DNA of 64,000 bases from Nymphaea colorata (lineage: Eukaryota; Streptophyta; Magnoliopsida; Nymphaeales; Nymphaeaceae). This document shows positions 45,044 through 58,380 of the stretch, piece by piece (the first letter of the stretch is position 1; the number at the start of each line of letters is the position of its first letter). Position numbers and translations under genes: made by a program. The notes under the pieces were generated by a model, which had not been told where the DNA came from, did no database searches, and saw only the letters and a program-made list of their open reading frames with translations. The stretch is from contig NC_045142.1 of the NCBI RefSeq assembly GCF_008831285.2, positions 17,857,354-17,921,353 of the forward strand. The letters are read 5' to 3'.

Positions 45044-47894
45044 TCACATCGTTGGGAGATATGCCAGATCGATCATCGTAGACTCGGGTACCACCCTGAC
45101 TTATCTTGCCAAAGATGTGTATGATCAAGTGGCAAATGGGGTAGCTAATGTCATAAACCATGAATGCTTCTATCCTCCTAAGCATGGTTTCCTGTGTTAC
45201 CACAGAATAATGGTGATCCACATGAAGGGCTGTCAGAGATTACCTTCCATTTCGCCAACGCTGGAAGCTGCCACCTTCAAATATCTTTATCATGTTTGGA
45301 AGTGGAATGTTCTGCTTAACCATTAAAGACGCAGAGATGCCCATCTTCGGGAATGTTGCGCAGCAGAACATGCATGTGAAGTATGATTTGGAGAAGAGGT
45401 TGTTTTCTTTTCTTTTGCACCAATTGAATGTACCCAGGGCTATATATATATATATATATATTTCTTTTGTGATGATCTCAGTGGTTCTCTGTACTAGTCT
45501 ATAATTGGCAGCATTGGATGCTGCTGAGTGTAGTGTAGTCAATGACGTTACTTTTCCATGTTGAATAAATATATATGTGTTTAGTTTTAAAGATGTTTTC
45601 CCTTCCTTTTAAGCTTAAAGCTTAACTTAGATATGATGGGCAAGTATAAACATTAACTACACTTTAACAGTCACCAGTACTCACAGTTTTGTTGCTAATA
45701 AGTAATGCACAGTGTAGTAGCTAGCGACATATTTTCGAGTCTCTGACACATGTTTGGAATGAATTTTGGGATCACTGACGAATATTAAACGAGTGCATGT
45801 GTAGCTAAAATTCAGAACATATAGTACTTGCTTAGTGTTTAATTCATTAGAGGATTAAATTTTTTGTTATAAAGAGGGCATGAAGAGAAGTTACTTTTAC
45901 TGAAAAAAGAATGTGGAGCTTTTATACTTTGTATTTTAAAAACAGAATATTGTTCTTAACATGTTCCATCTAAGAGAATTTAAAAGCCTGAGCGCAAGTT
46001 ACTCAAAAGACTTTGCCTTGAGAAGCATAGCATAGCTGGTCAAACAGTTACAGAATCAAACAGAGACAAGGTTCCTTTAAGGTGTGTAGCGTAACGGGTC
46101 GAGTTAAGGGGTTGGTGAGAGTCAGGTCGAGTTGAGGGGCCTTGTGAACGGTCATATACAGACATTTATAAATTGTGTTATTTTGTAGGAACTTGGGGGC
46201 CATGATGTTGGGAATATGCTCATATTGAAGGCAAATGAGAAACATCAAATGAAAATATTTATCTAAAAATCAAGCAAGGTTGGACCATCAAACGACCCAG
46301 TTTAGTTTCCTGGATCTGCTGCTGCCTTGGTGTTTGACTGGTTAGGACAGGCCAAACATGATGTTGGCAATCACCCAGTTTTCCAAAGAGAAAAGAACTT
46401 CACGACTTGACGACGCTATCTTCAACAGGTAGGCCTGCAGGGGTCGTTAGGTAGGCCTGCAGGGGTCGTTTGGCTAAGTGAACATTTTGTGAGTGTGTCG
46501 TGAATCCTTTCAAAAATTGGGATAGATTCATAGAGCACTATAATTAATATTTTTTGAATCGGACGCAATTTGTAGGGCAGATTCACGCAACACTCACAAA
46601 GTATTCTTGCTGTTATACAATCCCTCATAAACATTTTAATTCCTTGGACTGAACATTTGTTTTGTGCAGTAATGCCCAATATTCATATGACAGTTGCATA
46701 CAACAGTCCGGTTTGCGCCGGAAGTATTAGTTAGAAGGCATTCAATTCTTAGAGGTGATGTTAGCGACCATCAGTTTGTTTGATCGACTTTCAAAGGTAG
46801 CCATCTATAATGAAAATTTTGGTTTTTCATAATGTTTTGGCTGGTAGAATGATATGTATAGAGGGATAAAATTTTGATATAAAAAGCATATTTACATGGG
46901 TGCTTTGTGATGTTACTTCATACGTAAGAAGGTGCAGTCCTTCCAGTTTTCACTTTTCACCTATTCGAATCAGACCTTAGGCGACCTATAGATATGTAGC
47001 CCTCCACATACGTGAGATGCCCACCTAAGCAAGAAATTAAGTCTAAGGTCTCTGAGAAAACTTGTTTCGATAGATGGATAAGCAAATGCTAGTCCATCAA
47101 TTCAAGATCCAATTCCAAATTTTTTAGAGTGACATCTCACCTACATCATGATGATGGTAGACAAAGTGCAGCTTCTCCTCTTCACCGCTCTCTTTTCTTC
47201 CATCCTTTTCAGTCAAAACCGGATATGAGATCGAGTTGCATGGACATCCTTATGGACTCACAAGTATGCAGTTACCATACCAAAAAAGACGGGGGTTTTC
47301 GTATTTTCAATTTTTTAATGAAGTAATGTTGATTTTAGACTTTTTAACTTTTTCTTAACCTTTTTTTTTACCCTTTTAAAATGTTTCCTTTTTATTATAT
47401 ACAGGGAAAAAAAGGGGGTTGGGGTACTTTTGAATTTTTTAATGAAGTGATGTCTATTTTAGACGTTTTAACTCTTTCATAACCTATGTATATATATACA
47501 TATATATAACAATCTTCTTCTTCTTTCAAAATATATCTTTTCTATAGTACCTTTCCTTGGACCGGACACTCTCCTTCTCATTATGACTGTTACATTAATA
47601 CAAATATGTCGGCCCATGTCCATCCGAACTCCAAACCTGGTTATGAGTAAAAAAATTTCTTGCGTTTATATGGTTAGGATGAAAATACCCCCAACTCATA
47701 TAAAAAAAAATAGGAAGACAAAAGTGAAAGCAAAAAAAAAATACAATAAAAGACATACCTTTAAAAAAATTTACTAAAATGTCCCCTATTCTTGAGTATG
47801 TACGTTTCGTGCCCATAAAGGGCACTCAACTCAATCTACCCGAACTCAGCTGAACGCTTGCCAGTCACTGTCTCTTCACGAGCAACTGTCACCA

Positions 47895-47896
<2 letters not shown>

Positions 47897-47969
<73 letters not shown>
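47897..47969. repeat. (CT)n(AT)n microsatellite
   Basis: A CT run passes directly into an AT run of more than 20 units. Confidence 0.95.
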
Positions 47970-47970
<1 letters not shown>

Positions 47971-49967
47971 CCTGATTTGTGTTTTTTTATTCTGAAACAG
48001 CTCTTAAGGATGATGGAAAGATTAACGGAAGATGTGGACTATGATAGAGACATGCATGGAATATTCTTGTGTGAAATTTCCTTTGCATCCATGGGTCACA
48101 CTTTTCTTCCTTTGACAAGTAGCCTAAACCATTGCATCCAGTGCTGTTAGCCTACGTGAGGTCTGTGATGCGTGGTTGACCTGAGGTGTGTGGTGTGACA
48201 ACCTCTCTCTCTCGTTAAAATCTCATACCACCATTGAACGCCCGGTCGTTCTCTTCCTTTCTGATGCCCTCTCTCTCTCTCTCTCTCTCTAATCAGTTAG
48301 CATATAATTGAAGCTCCTTTTGTGTTGAGGCAGAGGAATGAGCCTCATGGCATAGCATAGCTCATGGTACTTGGAAACACAGTCACCAGTTTGTTTACTT
48401 AGGTGCTACGCTCCAACGCTTCATGGGGTGATTCCTGCCCCGACGCAACCCTGTACTTTCGAGGCAGGAAGAGAATGGCACCTTTCAAGCTTTCAAGCCT
48501 CCCTGCCCGTGAAACCTAAATAATTTGTATTTCTATCATTATAGAAAAAAGAAAAACAATCTTGAGAAGTTGAGAAGACGCATATATCTATGTATTATGC
48601 ATAAACGTTTAGGTCTGGATCTGCCCAAATAGAAAGCATATAAATATTAAACATCAATCAAGAAGAAGTTTTACGATGGTCCGGCCATCTAAAGAGCACG
48701 GCTGGACCGTCGATGGATCGAGGCCAGTTTCATGGACTGTCCTGCGCTGATTGCGTTTTGAGAAATCAGGACTTGTCAAATACCATGAGCAGCTATTGGT
48801 TCAACAGTTTTTCCAAAGGAAAAGGACAGACTTCATCGGTTTGCAGTTTGAATGGGTCGCCGCAAAACAAGGTAACTCGTCGGTGCCGAAGCTAGATATT
48901 CGCTACTGACAGGCAGGCCCTTCAGAAAATCAGTGGCCGAGGGATGTCATATGCTAATCAGCAAAATAGCTAGCGAGCTTTAGCATGTAAACTAGTAATT
49001 TTTGTGTGCCTGTGTGGACAATTGTCCAGACAAGCCCACATGTTCCTGCATGATTCTTGATAAATAGGATTTGCATATTGTGATACTTATCAATCCGCAT
49101 TAATGATTCTTTAATTCTTCATACTCTCACATTTTGTTTTTCTCATGTAAAAGTTGGTTGGAATCAGCCGATTTGAATTGTAGGGGCTTGGCATGGTTTG
49201 ATCCAAAGTGTTATACAATCGGCTAATATTTATTTATTTATTGTTTATTTAGAAGAAACTGTCTTCTCCATAAAACCACTAAGGCCATGCCCTTTCAAGG
49301 TTTTGTCTTGCTTAGAGGGTTAGGTGGATGTACTGTACATCGTTCAACTCGAATGTTGTGTTTGCCATGGTTTGCAGTCAAGAGAAATAACACACTAGAA
49401 TGTGACAGCGGCCACATTATTCAAACCTTGAATTCCTTGGATATAAACTGCCTTGCAGCCCAGTTGCTCTATGTGCCTTGAGGCAATCAGCCAATCTTTA
49501 TTCAAGCGATTCCGAATGAAGCATGATTTAGCCAATTCATTGTCAATCGCCCATTTTAAAAGTCGCAGATGTGCTTACGGGTTTCTTTCAGTTTCTACTT
49601 GATTTCACATTTCATTCAAAAAAAATTTTGAACTGTTGACAAAGCAGCTCTCAGCCTCGATCATCTAGAGTCCAGAATATGCAGTTCGCCATCGCTCATC
49701 GATGTTGAAGGCTCAGGCAACCATCCATGGTGCCATTGAGGAATCGATCAATGACATCACTGGAGTTGGTCAAAGAGGCAATCTACAGTTTCTCCGATCC
49801 ATCCCTCCTCTTTGGTTGTGAACCTGCCCAACCTGAGGGTGTCAAAGGGTTGGGTTAGGTCTGACCAAGCTGGCTCTTACCTAAATGAATGTGGGTGAAC
49901 CGGATCTGGAATAGCCTTCAGTTTTTTAACTTAAAATTTTTCATTCCATACCAGACTGATTACCTTA

Positions 49968-50102
49968 GGGACTGTATGGCGACAGTAACACATCATTATT
50001 AGTCTCCTAAATCTACCCAAAACAAATGAGACACATTCACATAACACTGTAACAAGTTTTCTATGAATCTGTCTTATTTGCTAGGACTGTTGCCAAACAG
50101 CC
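49968..50102. mobile_element. 135-bp MITE-like element
   Basis: The left end GGGACTGTATGGCGACAGT and the right end (reverse complement GGCTGTTTGGCAACAGTCC) form imperfect terminal inverted repeats. The interior is AT-rich and non-coding. No clear target duplication. Confidence 0.45.
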
Positions 50103-50599
50103 TCTTAAGAACTTACTATTATGTTAGAAAATGGACCAAGGGTTGAAAATTTTTGTTGGGTTTTTGGATCTAGATATTAGAACAAATGTAAAACCACATA
50201 CCAAACCCAGAAGCAAAAACTAGGTGGATATATGCATGTATGTGTATGTCATTAGGAACCGTTGCTATGTGCATGTCGTAAACTATTGCTAATGCTCATT
50301 TTTTACAACTAGTTTATATATATATATATATATGTATATATACTCAGGTCATCCAAACTTCCATTCAATGACACCCACCCAATATAATGCATTGAGCGTG
50401 TAAATAAATGCATTGCTCAGTACAAGGCACAAAGTGATCTACTGTGAGAGGTTGGAGGATTTCTCTATCCAAAGTTGGGTGGAGAAATTCAAGGATTATA
50501 TATATATATATATATAAAGAAAAAGAGATGTAATATATGTGTGCTTTCTGAACCTTAAACTGGTTCGACATTATACAAATCAACCTCTAGTTACTAATA

Positions 50600-52880
50600 T
50601 TTTGATGTTTTTGTCTTTGTTTGCATCCCAAAATTTTTGGTTGGTTTTGGAGTGCTCCAGAAAAATGAGTTTTTGTTTTGAAATAGGAAAGAAAGGGACT
50701 CGGCCGTCGGTATGAGGGTCGACTGTTCCCGGTGCCTTTACCGAGGGTAATCAACCCAAGGACTATGTTTATTATTGATGCATTTCGCTTTAACTTGAAC
50801 ATCTCTTTGATTCTATATGAGGTGTAGAAAAATATTGAAAGTTTGATGTTTCAAACTTTTTAAAAAGTTTGATGTTTCAAACTTTTGAAAAAGTTTTTGA
50901 AGAGTTGTTTGAGAATGTGAAATGTTTTAGGAAAACTAGAAGGAAATCTTTGTGAATATCATTGGAAAGCTTGAAAAGTCATTTTGAAATCATTTTAGTG
51001 TTCTCTTAAGACATTAAGTAGGTTTGAGATTTTGCTCTAATTCGATTACCACCTAATTAGAGCTTCATCTCATCTTGCTTAAGTTCTTTTAGAGAGGTGC
51101 TTGTGATCATATGTGACATTAAATGAGTGAAAATGAATGGATGCATTGATCATATATGATTGAAAGGAAAAACCATTTATTCCTACTATAACATTCATTG
51201 AAAGGAAAAACCATTTATTCCTACTATAACATTCATCTAGATGCATTCCTACCATAACATACATCTAAGATTTTTGTTTTTTGTAAATATCATATATATA
51301 AAGGAAAAATTTTTGAAAATGGATTGAAGTTGTAGACCATCTATCGAGAATCCAATATTAGGTCATTACTTGGTTTGTGGTCTTGATGAAGTCGGCAAAT
51401 GAAAAATTAAAATCTTAAATGATAAGATATTGAAAGAATGGAAAAGATGAAGGACTACATCCCAAGAGGGATATAGAGAAAAGAAAAGATCTTGAAAATC
51501 ATAAAATCACATGTTTTGAAAAAGAAAAATATGTATTTATATATGATGTTTATATCAAGTAAAGAAGAGAAGATCATTTTAGAAAGAGAAAGAGAGATTT
51601 TAAAATGGCATACAGGTACATATATATATTTATATATACGTATACGGGAGTTTATGAAAGTATGTTAAATCATAGAAAGAGAAACAACAAAGAAAGATAT
51701 TTATGTGCATGCATATGTATATAACATGTATATACGCATACGTTTTCATGAATATGAAAACCAAGGAATGATTTGAAAATAGCTGACTTCAAATTTTGAT
51801 ATAGACCAGAATGGAGCTTGGACTCATGCAAAAGCCTAAGATAAGTCTCCAAGGCCGCATTAAAGAGATTTCTTTTAAAAATATTTTGGAAAATATGATT
51901 TATATAAAAACATAGAATATTTTTTGTTTGGTTACAATGAAATATGTTTCTTCCACCGTTGGGTATGGAAGAAAATCTAGCAACACATCAAGGCACTCTT
52001 TAGGGTTCATAATAGGGTGATTAGGAAAGAAACTAGTGTAAAATGACATGCAAATGCATTTTAACATGTACATTTTCGTGATGGTTTCTTCGGGTTGGAC
52101 AAGCTCCAACCTCAAAAATTAATATGAAAATAGAGAGTCCCAAGCCATACCCTTATTCTCATTGTTCATTGGTATGTAAATAGAAAGATTATAATGTCAT
52201 GCATGGATAATATCAAAACAATATTTAAAAAAAAAAAAAGAGCATGATTTAATTATGAAATGAAATCTCATCTTCTCATGTTCTTGGTGCACTTGAGCAT
52301 AGCCTATTGACTCTAAAATAGAGTTAAGAGCTATCTCTTATGGCCATGGGTAAATGAAAAAGAGAGGAAAATAAACAAAACAAAAGAATAACAAAAATAT
52401 ATTCAAGAAAAGAGATAACATAACTCAAGTATTGAAATAAAAGATCATCTCATCTTCTTATGCTCCCAGTGCACTTGAGCATAGCCTCTTGGCTCTAAAA
52501 TAGAGTTGAGAACTATCTCTTTTGGCCATGGGGAGAGGAAGAAAAAAGGAAAGAAAATAGGAGAGAAATGAGAGGGATAATGATTACATACCTCTAAATG
52601 AGAAAATGACTTAAGGAAGATGAACACATTCACTTGAAGATCCCCTTGAGTGAAGCACCAAGATAATGCTTTCAAAAGAGTTGTAGCTTGCTCCAAGTTG
52701 GAGAGAAAGAGCTCAAGAGAAACCTTAAGTCTGTAAGTGAGAATACTCTAGGGTTACTCCCAAGGGTCACTCTTACCTAAGAAAGAGGGAAGTGGGGGGT
52801 ATTTATAGAGAATTTGGAGCCAAAACTCAATATTTAAAATTTTTTGAATTCCACCCTATTTTCATCCGCATTTCACATAA
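50600..52880 (-). mobile_element. LTR-like non-coding repeat, copy 2
   Basis: Inverted relative of 32640-34780, with TATAAATA at 52807-52800 (minus) and the same leader features. Two neighbouring 38-40 base units near 51145-51240 (GAAAGGAAAAACCATTTATT) form a local duplication. No coding domains. A six-unit 70-bp tandem array lies just upstream of the promoter side. Confidence 0.55.
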
Positions 52881-52969
52881 TTTTGAATTATTTTGAAAAA
52901 AAATGGTTTGAAAATGGGTATAATTGGTCATTAGGCTTATAAAAAATATTTTATAAAAAAAATGAGTTG

Positions 52970-53397
52970 GCCTTTTGTCCACCAAAAAAGACTAAAATCA
53001 CCCTTTAGAATGAGGTTTTTTGTTAAAAGGAGGGGCAAATGGGTCTTGCCTACAAAAAAGACCAAAATCGCCCTCTAAAAGAAGGTTTTTTTATCAAAAT
53101 GAGGGACAAATAGGACTTGTCTACCAAAAAGACTAAAATTGCCATCTAAAAAGAGATTCTTTGTAAAAAGGAAGGGCAAATGAGTTTTGCCCACCAAAAA
53201 GGCCAAAATCGCCATTTAAAAGGACGTTCTTTGTCAAAAAAAGAAGTAAATGGATCTTGCCCATAAAAAGACCAAAATCACCCAAAAAAAAGATGTTGTT
53301 TATCAAAAGAAGAGGCAAATAGGTCTTGCCCACCAAAAAGACGAAAATCGCCCTCTAAAAGGAGACTTTTTTGTCAAAAAGAGGGGCAAATAGGTCT
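52970..53397. repeat. 70-bp tandem repeat, six units
   Basis: The AAAAT(C/T) landmark of ACCAAAATCGCCCTCTAAAA occurs at 52994, 53064, 53135, 53205, 53274 and 53344, a period of 69-71 bases. Units are moderately diverged. Confidence 0.9.
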
Positions 53398-55038
53398 GAA
53401 ATGCTTGATTTGGATTTGAACTTGGGTTTTGGATCTACGAATTAGATTTCGGGCTTGAAAAAATTTGGGGTGATAACACTCTCTCTCATGCATGATAGAA
53501 TAGACTCTATATGACTCAACGTTGAGCATTAGGCTGGTCCAAGGCTTGACAAAGGCATGCTTGGGCTAACCCAAAGCCTTTATTGGCAATCCAAGTCTAG
53601 CCCGTTTAGTTATCAGGTCAAGCCTGACCATCAACTTCATGTTTACCTTGTATCCAACCCGATATCTATCCTTATTTGAAACTCTTCACATTTCATTTTC
53701 TAGTACTTTGGAAACCATTAGGAATATGTCCAAGTTTGTATGGGAGTCGACTGCTGGTCATGCGAAAGAATGTGGAAATAAAAAAGTATAAAGGTATGTA
53801 TTTAGACCAAGTCGATCCCCCGATGCCCGACCTAGGCCAGATATCCCAGTGAGTTTTTTTTATCTAGCCAGTATGTCAAATGGATTCCAATTGTCCATCT
53901 GGTGTCTAGCCCAATGCCTACCCTTAGAGTCAAGTCATAGTGTTTTGGAAGCATATATATACACGACTTTTGCTACAAAGTTTCCATTGATCTTGTGTGT
54001 GTGAGAGGTTTGCCATCATTGAGAACCTGTCAGATAATTAACATTTTTGAGTGATGCATTTGAAAGAACCCTAGCTTAGAAGCAAACATGGAATCTTTTG
54101 CACCCTTTAGATATGATAAAAGGCATTCAGTGCATGAGTTTATAGTAATGTAATTAAAATATCATTAGACGCCACACAATGGTGCTAATTAGTCTTCACC
54201 TATAAAAATTACAACTACTTAAGATATTACTAGTACTTTTATATGAGAAAATTCTAGCATATTGAATGCCCAGTGCTGTTAGGTGATTAAAAAGTTAAAA
54301 ATCTATAGTTGAAAGCACCACAAACTATTGTTGAAATCACTATAAACTATTATAAAAACACACTATCACAAACCATAAACCGCTAATACCCCTATAGTGT
54401 CTATATTTAGCAAATAATTTTCTATTTTGAACTATATGAAAATATCTAGCATCCATCAAATTTGAATCCACACACATACACACATATTCAAATTTTCCGT
54501 ATGTTAGATCTTGTCTTATTACCAAAAATAAAATCTGTCACTAAAGCATGCAGCTGTATTAGCAACAGTGTATCAGATAGTGCCTATTTATGGCACTTTT
54601 AAGACTGGTTTATGGTGTTATCAATGACATATTTTAAATCTTTTAGTCGTCCAACATCCAAAAGATTAAAATGAATATATATATATGCATATTTGTTTAT
54701 TTAATATACATTTATCTGCATTTATATTTATATTTATCACTAGGAACCTTATTCTGCTAAGGAGTATGTTAACTTGTCAACCTTCTTCCTTCAATTATTC
54801 ATTGAGGGTCTTCGTTCTTGAAAACGATAGTCGGTAATATTCAAAGAAATCTTGTTCTTACTAATTTTGCCTGTATTGCTAAAAATGATGCAGAACCACA
54901 AAAATGCATGGGAGCCTCTAACTAAGCCTCAACACTCTCTTGCTCACTCAGCAAAGAGATAGCCTCCAAAGACAAGTGATCTTTAACCACATTGAGGAAA
55001 ACCTTCTTCTTACTATTGAGCCTACCAATGAACCAGAG
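53398..55038. other. Intergenic, no gene recognised
   Basis: AT-rich sequence with short dinucleotide runs. No exon-like or transposon protein similarity was seen. Confidence 0.45.
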
Positions 55039-55700
55039 TCACTCTCTTAGTTCCTTGACACGAGAACTAAGAGCATGACAGTTTGTGATTAGAGTAACAT
55101 GACAGTCTTTAGGAATCATCTCTGTAGGAATAGAATCCATAGTTTTGATCATGTTTGAGAAAAGAAACCTTTGTACCACCAACCTGGTTTTCCTAATTGG
55201 GGAGGCATTAAACCATAGTAAACCAGTCACTTTATAAACATTTGCAACACATGCAGTGACCACTTCCAGCCACCACTCATCTCTACTCTGACAATGCCAA
55301 AAAGGACTGAAGCCAGATATTGTTTTACATATGGTCCTCATTCTTGTTTCTAGAATACCTCATAGCATAAGTGTCAAGCTTCCCTCTTAGCAATCTCAGC
55401 TAGCTTAAGCACCTCCTTATGCACCACCTGAATTTTGAAACAACATAGCTTCCAGATTGTGATGTTGAAGCAGGCAAGCCAACACCATCCAAATTTTTTA
55501 CGTGAGAACCTCTTCCTCCACCACAAGTTCCAGACAGAGAAAAAATCTGTTCTATGTAATTTACTCCAAACCATGAATAGATGTATTGCTAAATGTCATA
55601 GCATTAGTATAGGAGAAAAGAAGGTGAGATTGATCTTCACAAGCCCTCCCACACAACTTAAACACAGAAACAATGGAATACCCCACACGTTGAAGTCTAG
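55039..55700 (-). pseudogene. LINE-type retroelement remnant (zf-RVT-like C-terminus)
   Basis: Minus-strand pieces in shifting frames: FKLCGRACEDQSHLLFSYTN (about 55660-55600) resembles the zinc-binding segment at the end of plant LINE reverse transcriptases, with two expected cysteines lost. A Trp-rich stretch (VWNLWWRKRFSRKKFGWCW) and a further 100-codon frame follow. No RT core is present. Decayed and 5'-truncated; identification is tentative. Confidence 0.45.
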
Positions 55701-55710
55701 CATCAGTAGA

Positions 55711-56559
55711 TTGCACTTTTATACTTATATTCTGAACAACTCTTCCCTTTATTTTTTTGTGAGGATTCAAGCAGTTGGATCAACAACTTTTATGTAATTG
55801 GATTTGAATTTGGTGTAAAACTTTTCTTCCCAAATTCGGTGAATATCCTATTTTGGATGGATACCCAGATCCAAATTGCAAATAAAAATTACATAGTTTT
55901 GTATTTTTTTTATGTTTTAATCTAAACTTAGCTTGAAGTGGATTCAGTGATATCCGGTGTGTGGGAGAAAATTTCACTGCCAGAGTTAATGCCGAAACTG
56001 TCCTCTTCTTCCTTCTCACATCCTTCAAGGTCTAGGGTTACTTTGTTGCGTCAACATGATACTCCATCTATGTTTTAACTTGTATATCCATGTCTCCTTT
56101 TTACAGCACAAAGAGTTGATGTCGTTGAGGTTCGAAATAGAGACTAACTGATTACCATTGTCCCAACCATTGCGCTAATCCCCTCGGACATGGATTCAAT
56201 GATATCAGATTAGTTCATTGTGATAGTGTTTATATTTTTGCTCCAAATCTGATATGACAAAATCCCTGATTAAGTTGTCTCTCTTGGTCCTTCTCCTTCA
56301 TCAAAAGTTGCCGCCATATTTGATTGCTGAACAAAAATACTGCTGAAAAATCCAAACCCGATTCGCCATTGTTCTATATTCTTCATGAAAGTAATATCCA
56401 GATATATTCAGATTCAAAGTGTTCGGATTCGGACCAGCAGTGTAAGAATTTTGATCCACGTTCGGATCAGCTTTCTAGCGACATGTTTACCTCTGCTCAT
56501 TAATTTTCATTAAATGTCTGCCTTTTGTGGTTTTCCTAATCAAGGCTACAAATTTTCAT
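55711..56559. repeat. Direct repeat pair, copy 2
   Basis: Matches 39952-40817. It starts abruptly next to the LINE remnant and ends at AATTTTCAT. Compared with copy 1 it lacks four bases near 55769 and about a dozen near 56404. Confidence 0.85.
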
Positions 56560-57243
56560 GCAAACTGTCAAACCGGAGGCCGAATTTTCATTAGTTTGAA
56601 AAATAACAACGTTGAACTGTAAATCCGTTCAATATCTTCCTCTACCACTAAATTACATTTCTATCATTTTGGCAAACATTTATTCTTTTAAAGCGAATAG
56701 TTTTTAGAAAAATTGTGGCCCTTTTCATTTAAAAAAAATGATCCCTTAAAATTGCGAGACAAAAGCGAAGAAACTAAAATTTTCATCTTTTATTATTTCT
56801 TTCTATACCACAACACAACACCAAATACAACACGCATCTTTACTTTTAGGCAAATAAGAAATTATATCTAAGTTTTTAAAGTTTTAATAAACAGCCGCTC
56901 GGGTTGAGCTCGAAGCCTGGCTTTGTCTGGCCGGACCCAGCTCGATGCCCAGCATTAGCTAACATCCCATCCCTTTTTGCTTTTCTGTCTAAAAAAATAA
57001 TAAATATATTAAAATATTTTTTTTTAAAAAAAGTAATGATCTAAATGTTATTGTCTTCAGCTTAGAATTTGATCTCATGAGTGTACAGCAATAATGCCTT
57101 CTGATAGACCATATTTATTTTTCTTCTAATGTGAAACATATAACATGTACAATAATTAATTAGCAGTAAGCACTATTAACCATATAATGGGCATGGATTC
57201 TTCCCTGAACATTCTTGGGAGTCTACCTCCCCCGCCCAACCCA
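56560..57243. other. AT-rich spacer, 3' flank of the hydrolase gene
   Basis: No gene seen. The last 150 bases probably hold the 3'-UTR of the minus-strand hydrolase. Confidence 0.45.
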
Positions 57244-58306
57244 TCACATGGCAGATTGTCGGCATTGGTACATGGGTCGACCTTTCAAACCACAAAGAAA
57301 GCTAGCATTCTGGTGCGGCTGACCGCACCTGCGTCCATATGAACCACCACCGAGCCCACCTTGACCAGCAAGGATGCTAGCCGTCCCTGCCGTGGAATGG
57401 CCTGGCGTGCCCGGTACTGGGTAGGAGATGCTGTGTGTGTCTAGCCAAGCGATGATGTCCTCGAAGACCATGTCTATGTTGTGGTCGGGCTCGCCGCTAG
57501 TGAGCCCATGCCACATTCCCGGGTACAGTCTTAGGGTCTTGTCCGTGCTGCTCGCGTTCTCGTATAGGGCTTGGCTCACGGCTGGGTCTGTGACCGTATC
57601 AGCCTCCCCATGTAGCACCAGGAAGGGTAAGGTCACCTGGTCAAAGTCTCATTGTCAATACAGATCAATCGACACTCAAAATTTCTTAGCAAGATTGTCT
57701 AGAGCTGATTTAGGGTTACAAATAGGTCCGATGCGGACCAGCTAAATACGTATGAAAATGGATTCGTATGGGACCCCAAGAACGGAAATCACGGGATATA
57801 TTTCCACCAGGTTTCGAACCTCGGACCTCCTTCAACTTAAAGGCCTCAAGTCCAAAACCCTAGCAAGGCAAAATAGCATTGAATCCAAATCGAGATTATG
57901 CGACGAGAACTCTATTATGATAAATATGTATAAAATGGTGCTAATCTCTACTAACTAATCCGAGATGAAGCCAACTAACACTAATCTCTTTCTTCTTCGG
58001 TCTTGACTTTTCAGGGCGATTCTATGAATTTGAATGAGCTTTTGCGAACTGGGAAGACACACAATTGGTTCCATATGTGTTTGTATATGCGTGTATGCAA
58101 GAGAGAGAGAGAGAAGAAAGAGCCGGACAAAAACAGGTCCAATTGACCTCATAATGACACCTCTAATCTCAAGTTCAACACTACTACTCAATATCATCAA
58201 AATAGCACCCTCCATGAATTGAACTGAAGATGTGGCTATAACACACCATTCAACTCAACCGGTTGCGCTACCCATCACTTGGTGTCTATGAGAGAGATAC
58301 TAGAGA

Positions 58307-58380
<74 letters not shown>

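Larger units (their letters stand above)
42930..45435 (+). pseudogene. CDR1-like aspartic protease pseudogene, interrupted
   Basis: From the ATG at 42930 it encodes a signal peptide (MAAFFSSLAFGLLLQLCS). A frameshift leads into the propeptide GFSVNLIHRDSSLSPLYDPS and the start of the mature enzyme (YLMKLSLGTPS), stopping at about 43225. Decayed pieces follow: GLVGLGGGLACKSIGSSIDKKFAYCLPPY at about 43450-43540 (split across the text), then GTYYVLNLIDISI near 43640. After an inserted block (43733-45043) the same gene type resumes with IIVDSGTTLTYLAKDVYDQV (second catalytic Asp), ITFHFANAG and MPIFGNVAQQNMHVKYDLEK. Family members are secreted A1 pepsin-like proteases, CDR1 acting in defence signalling. 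Many stops and frameshifts: not functional. Confidence 0.8.
45436..50600. other. Intergenic, no gene recognised
   Basis: Contains a 21-base tandem duplication around GTAGGCCTGCAGGGGTCGTT (46430-46470), (AT) near 47490-47508, a CT/AT microsatellite at 47897-47969, (CT)n at 48270-48291 and a small MITE-like element at 49968-50102. Short ORFs have no recognisable similarity. Confidence 0.45.

Noticed and set aside
49968-50102. Assigning the small MITE to a superfamily
   Set aside because: The inverted ends are visible, but no reliable target duplication was found.
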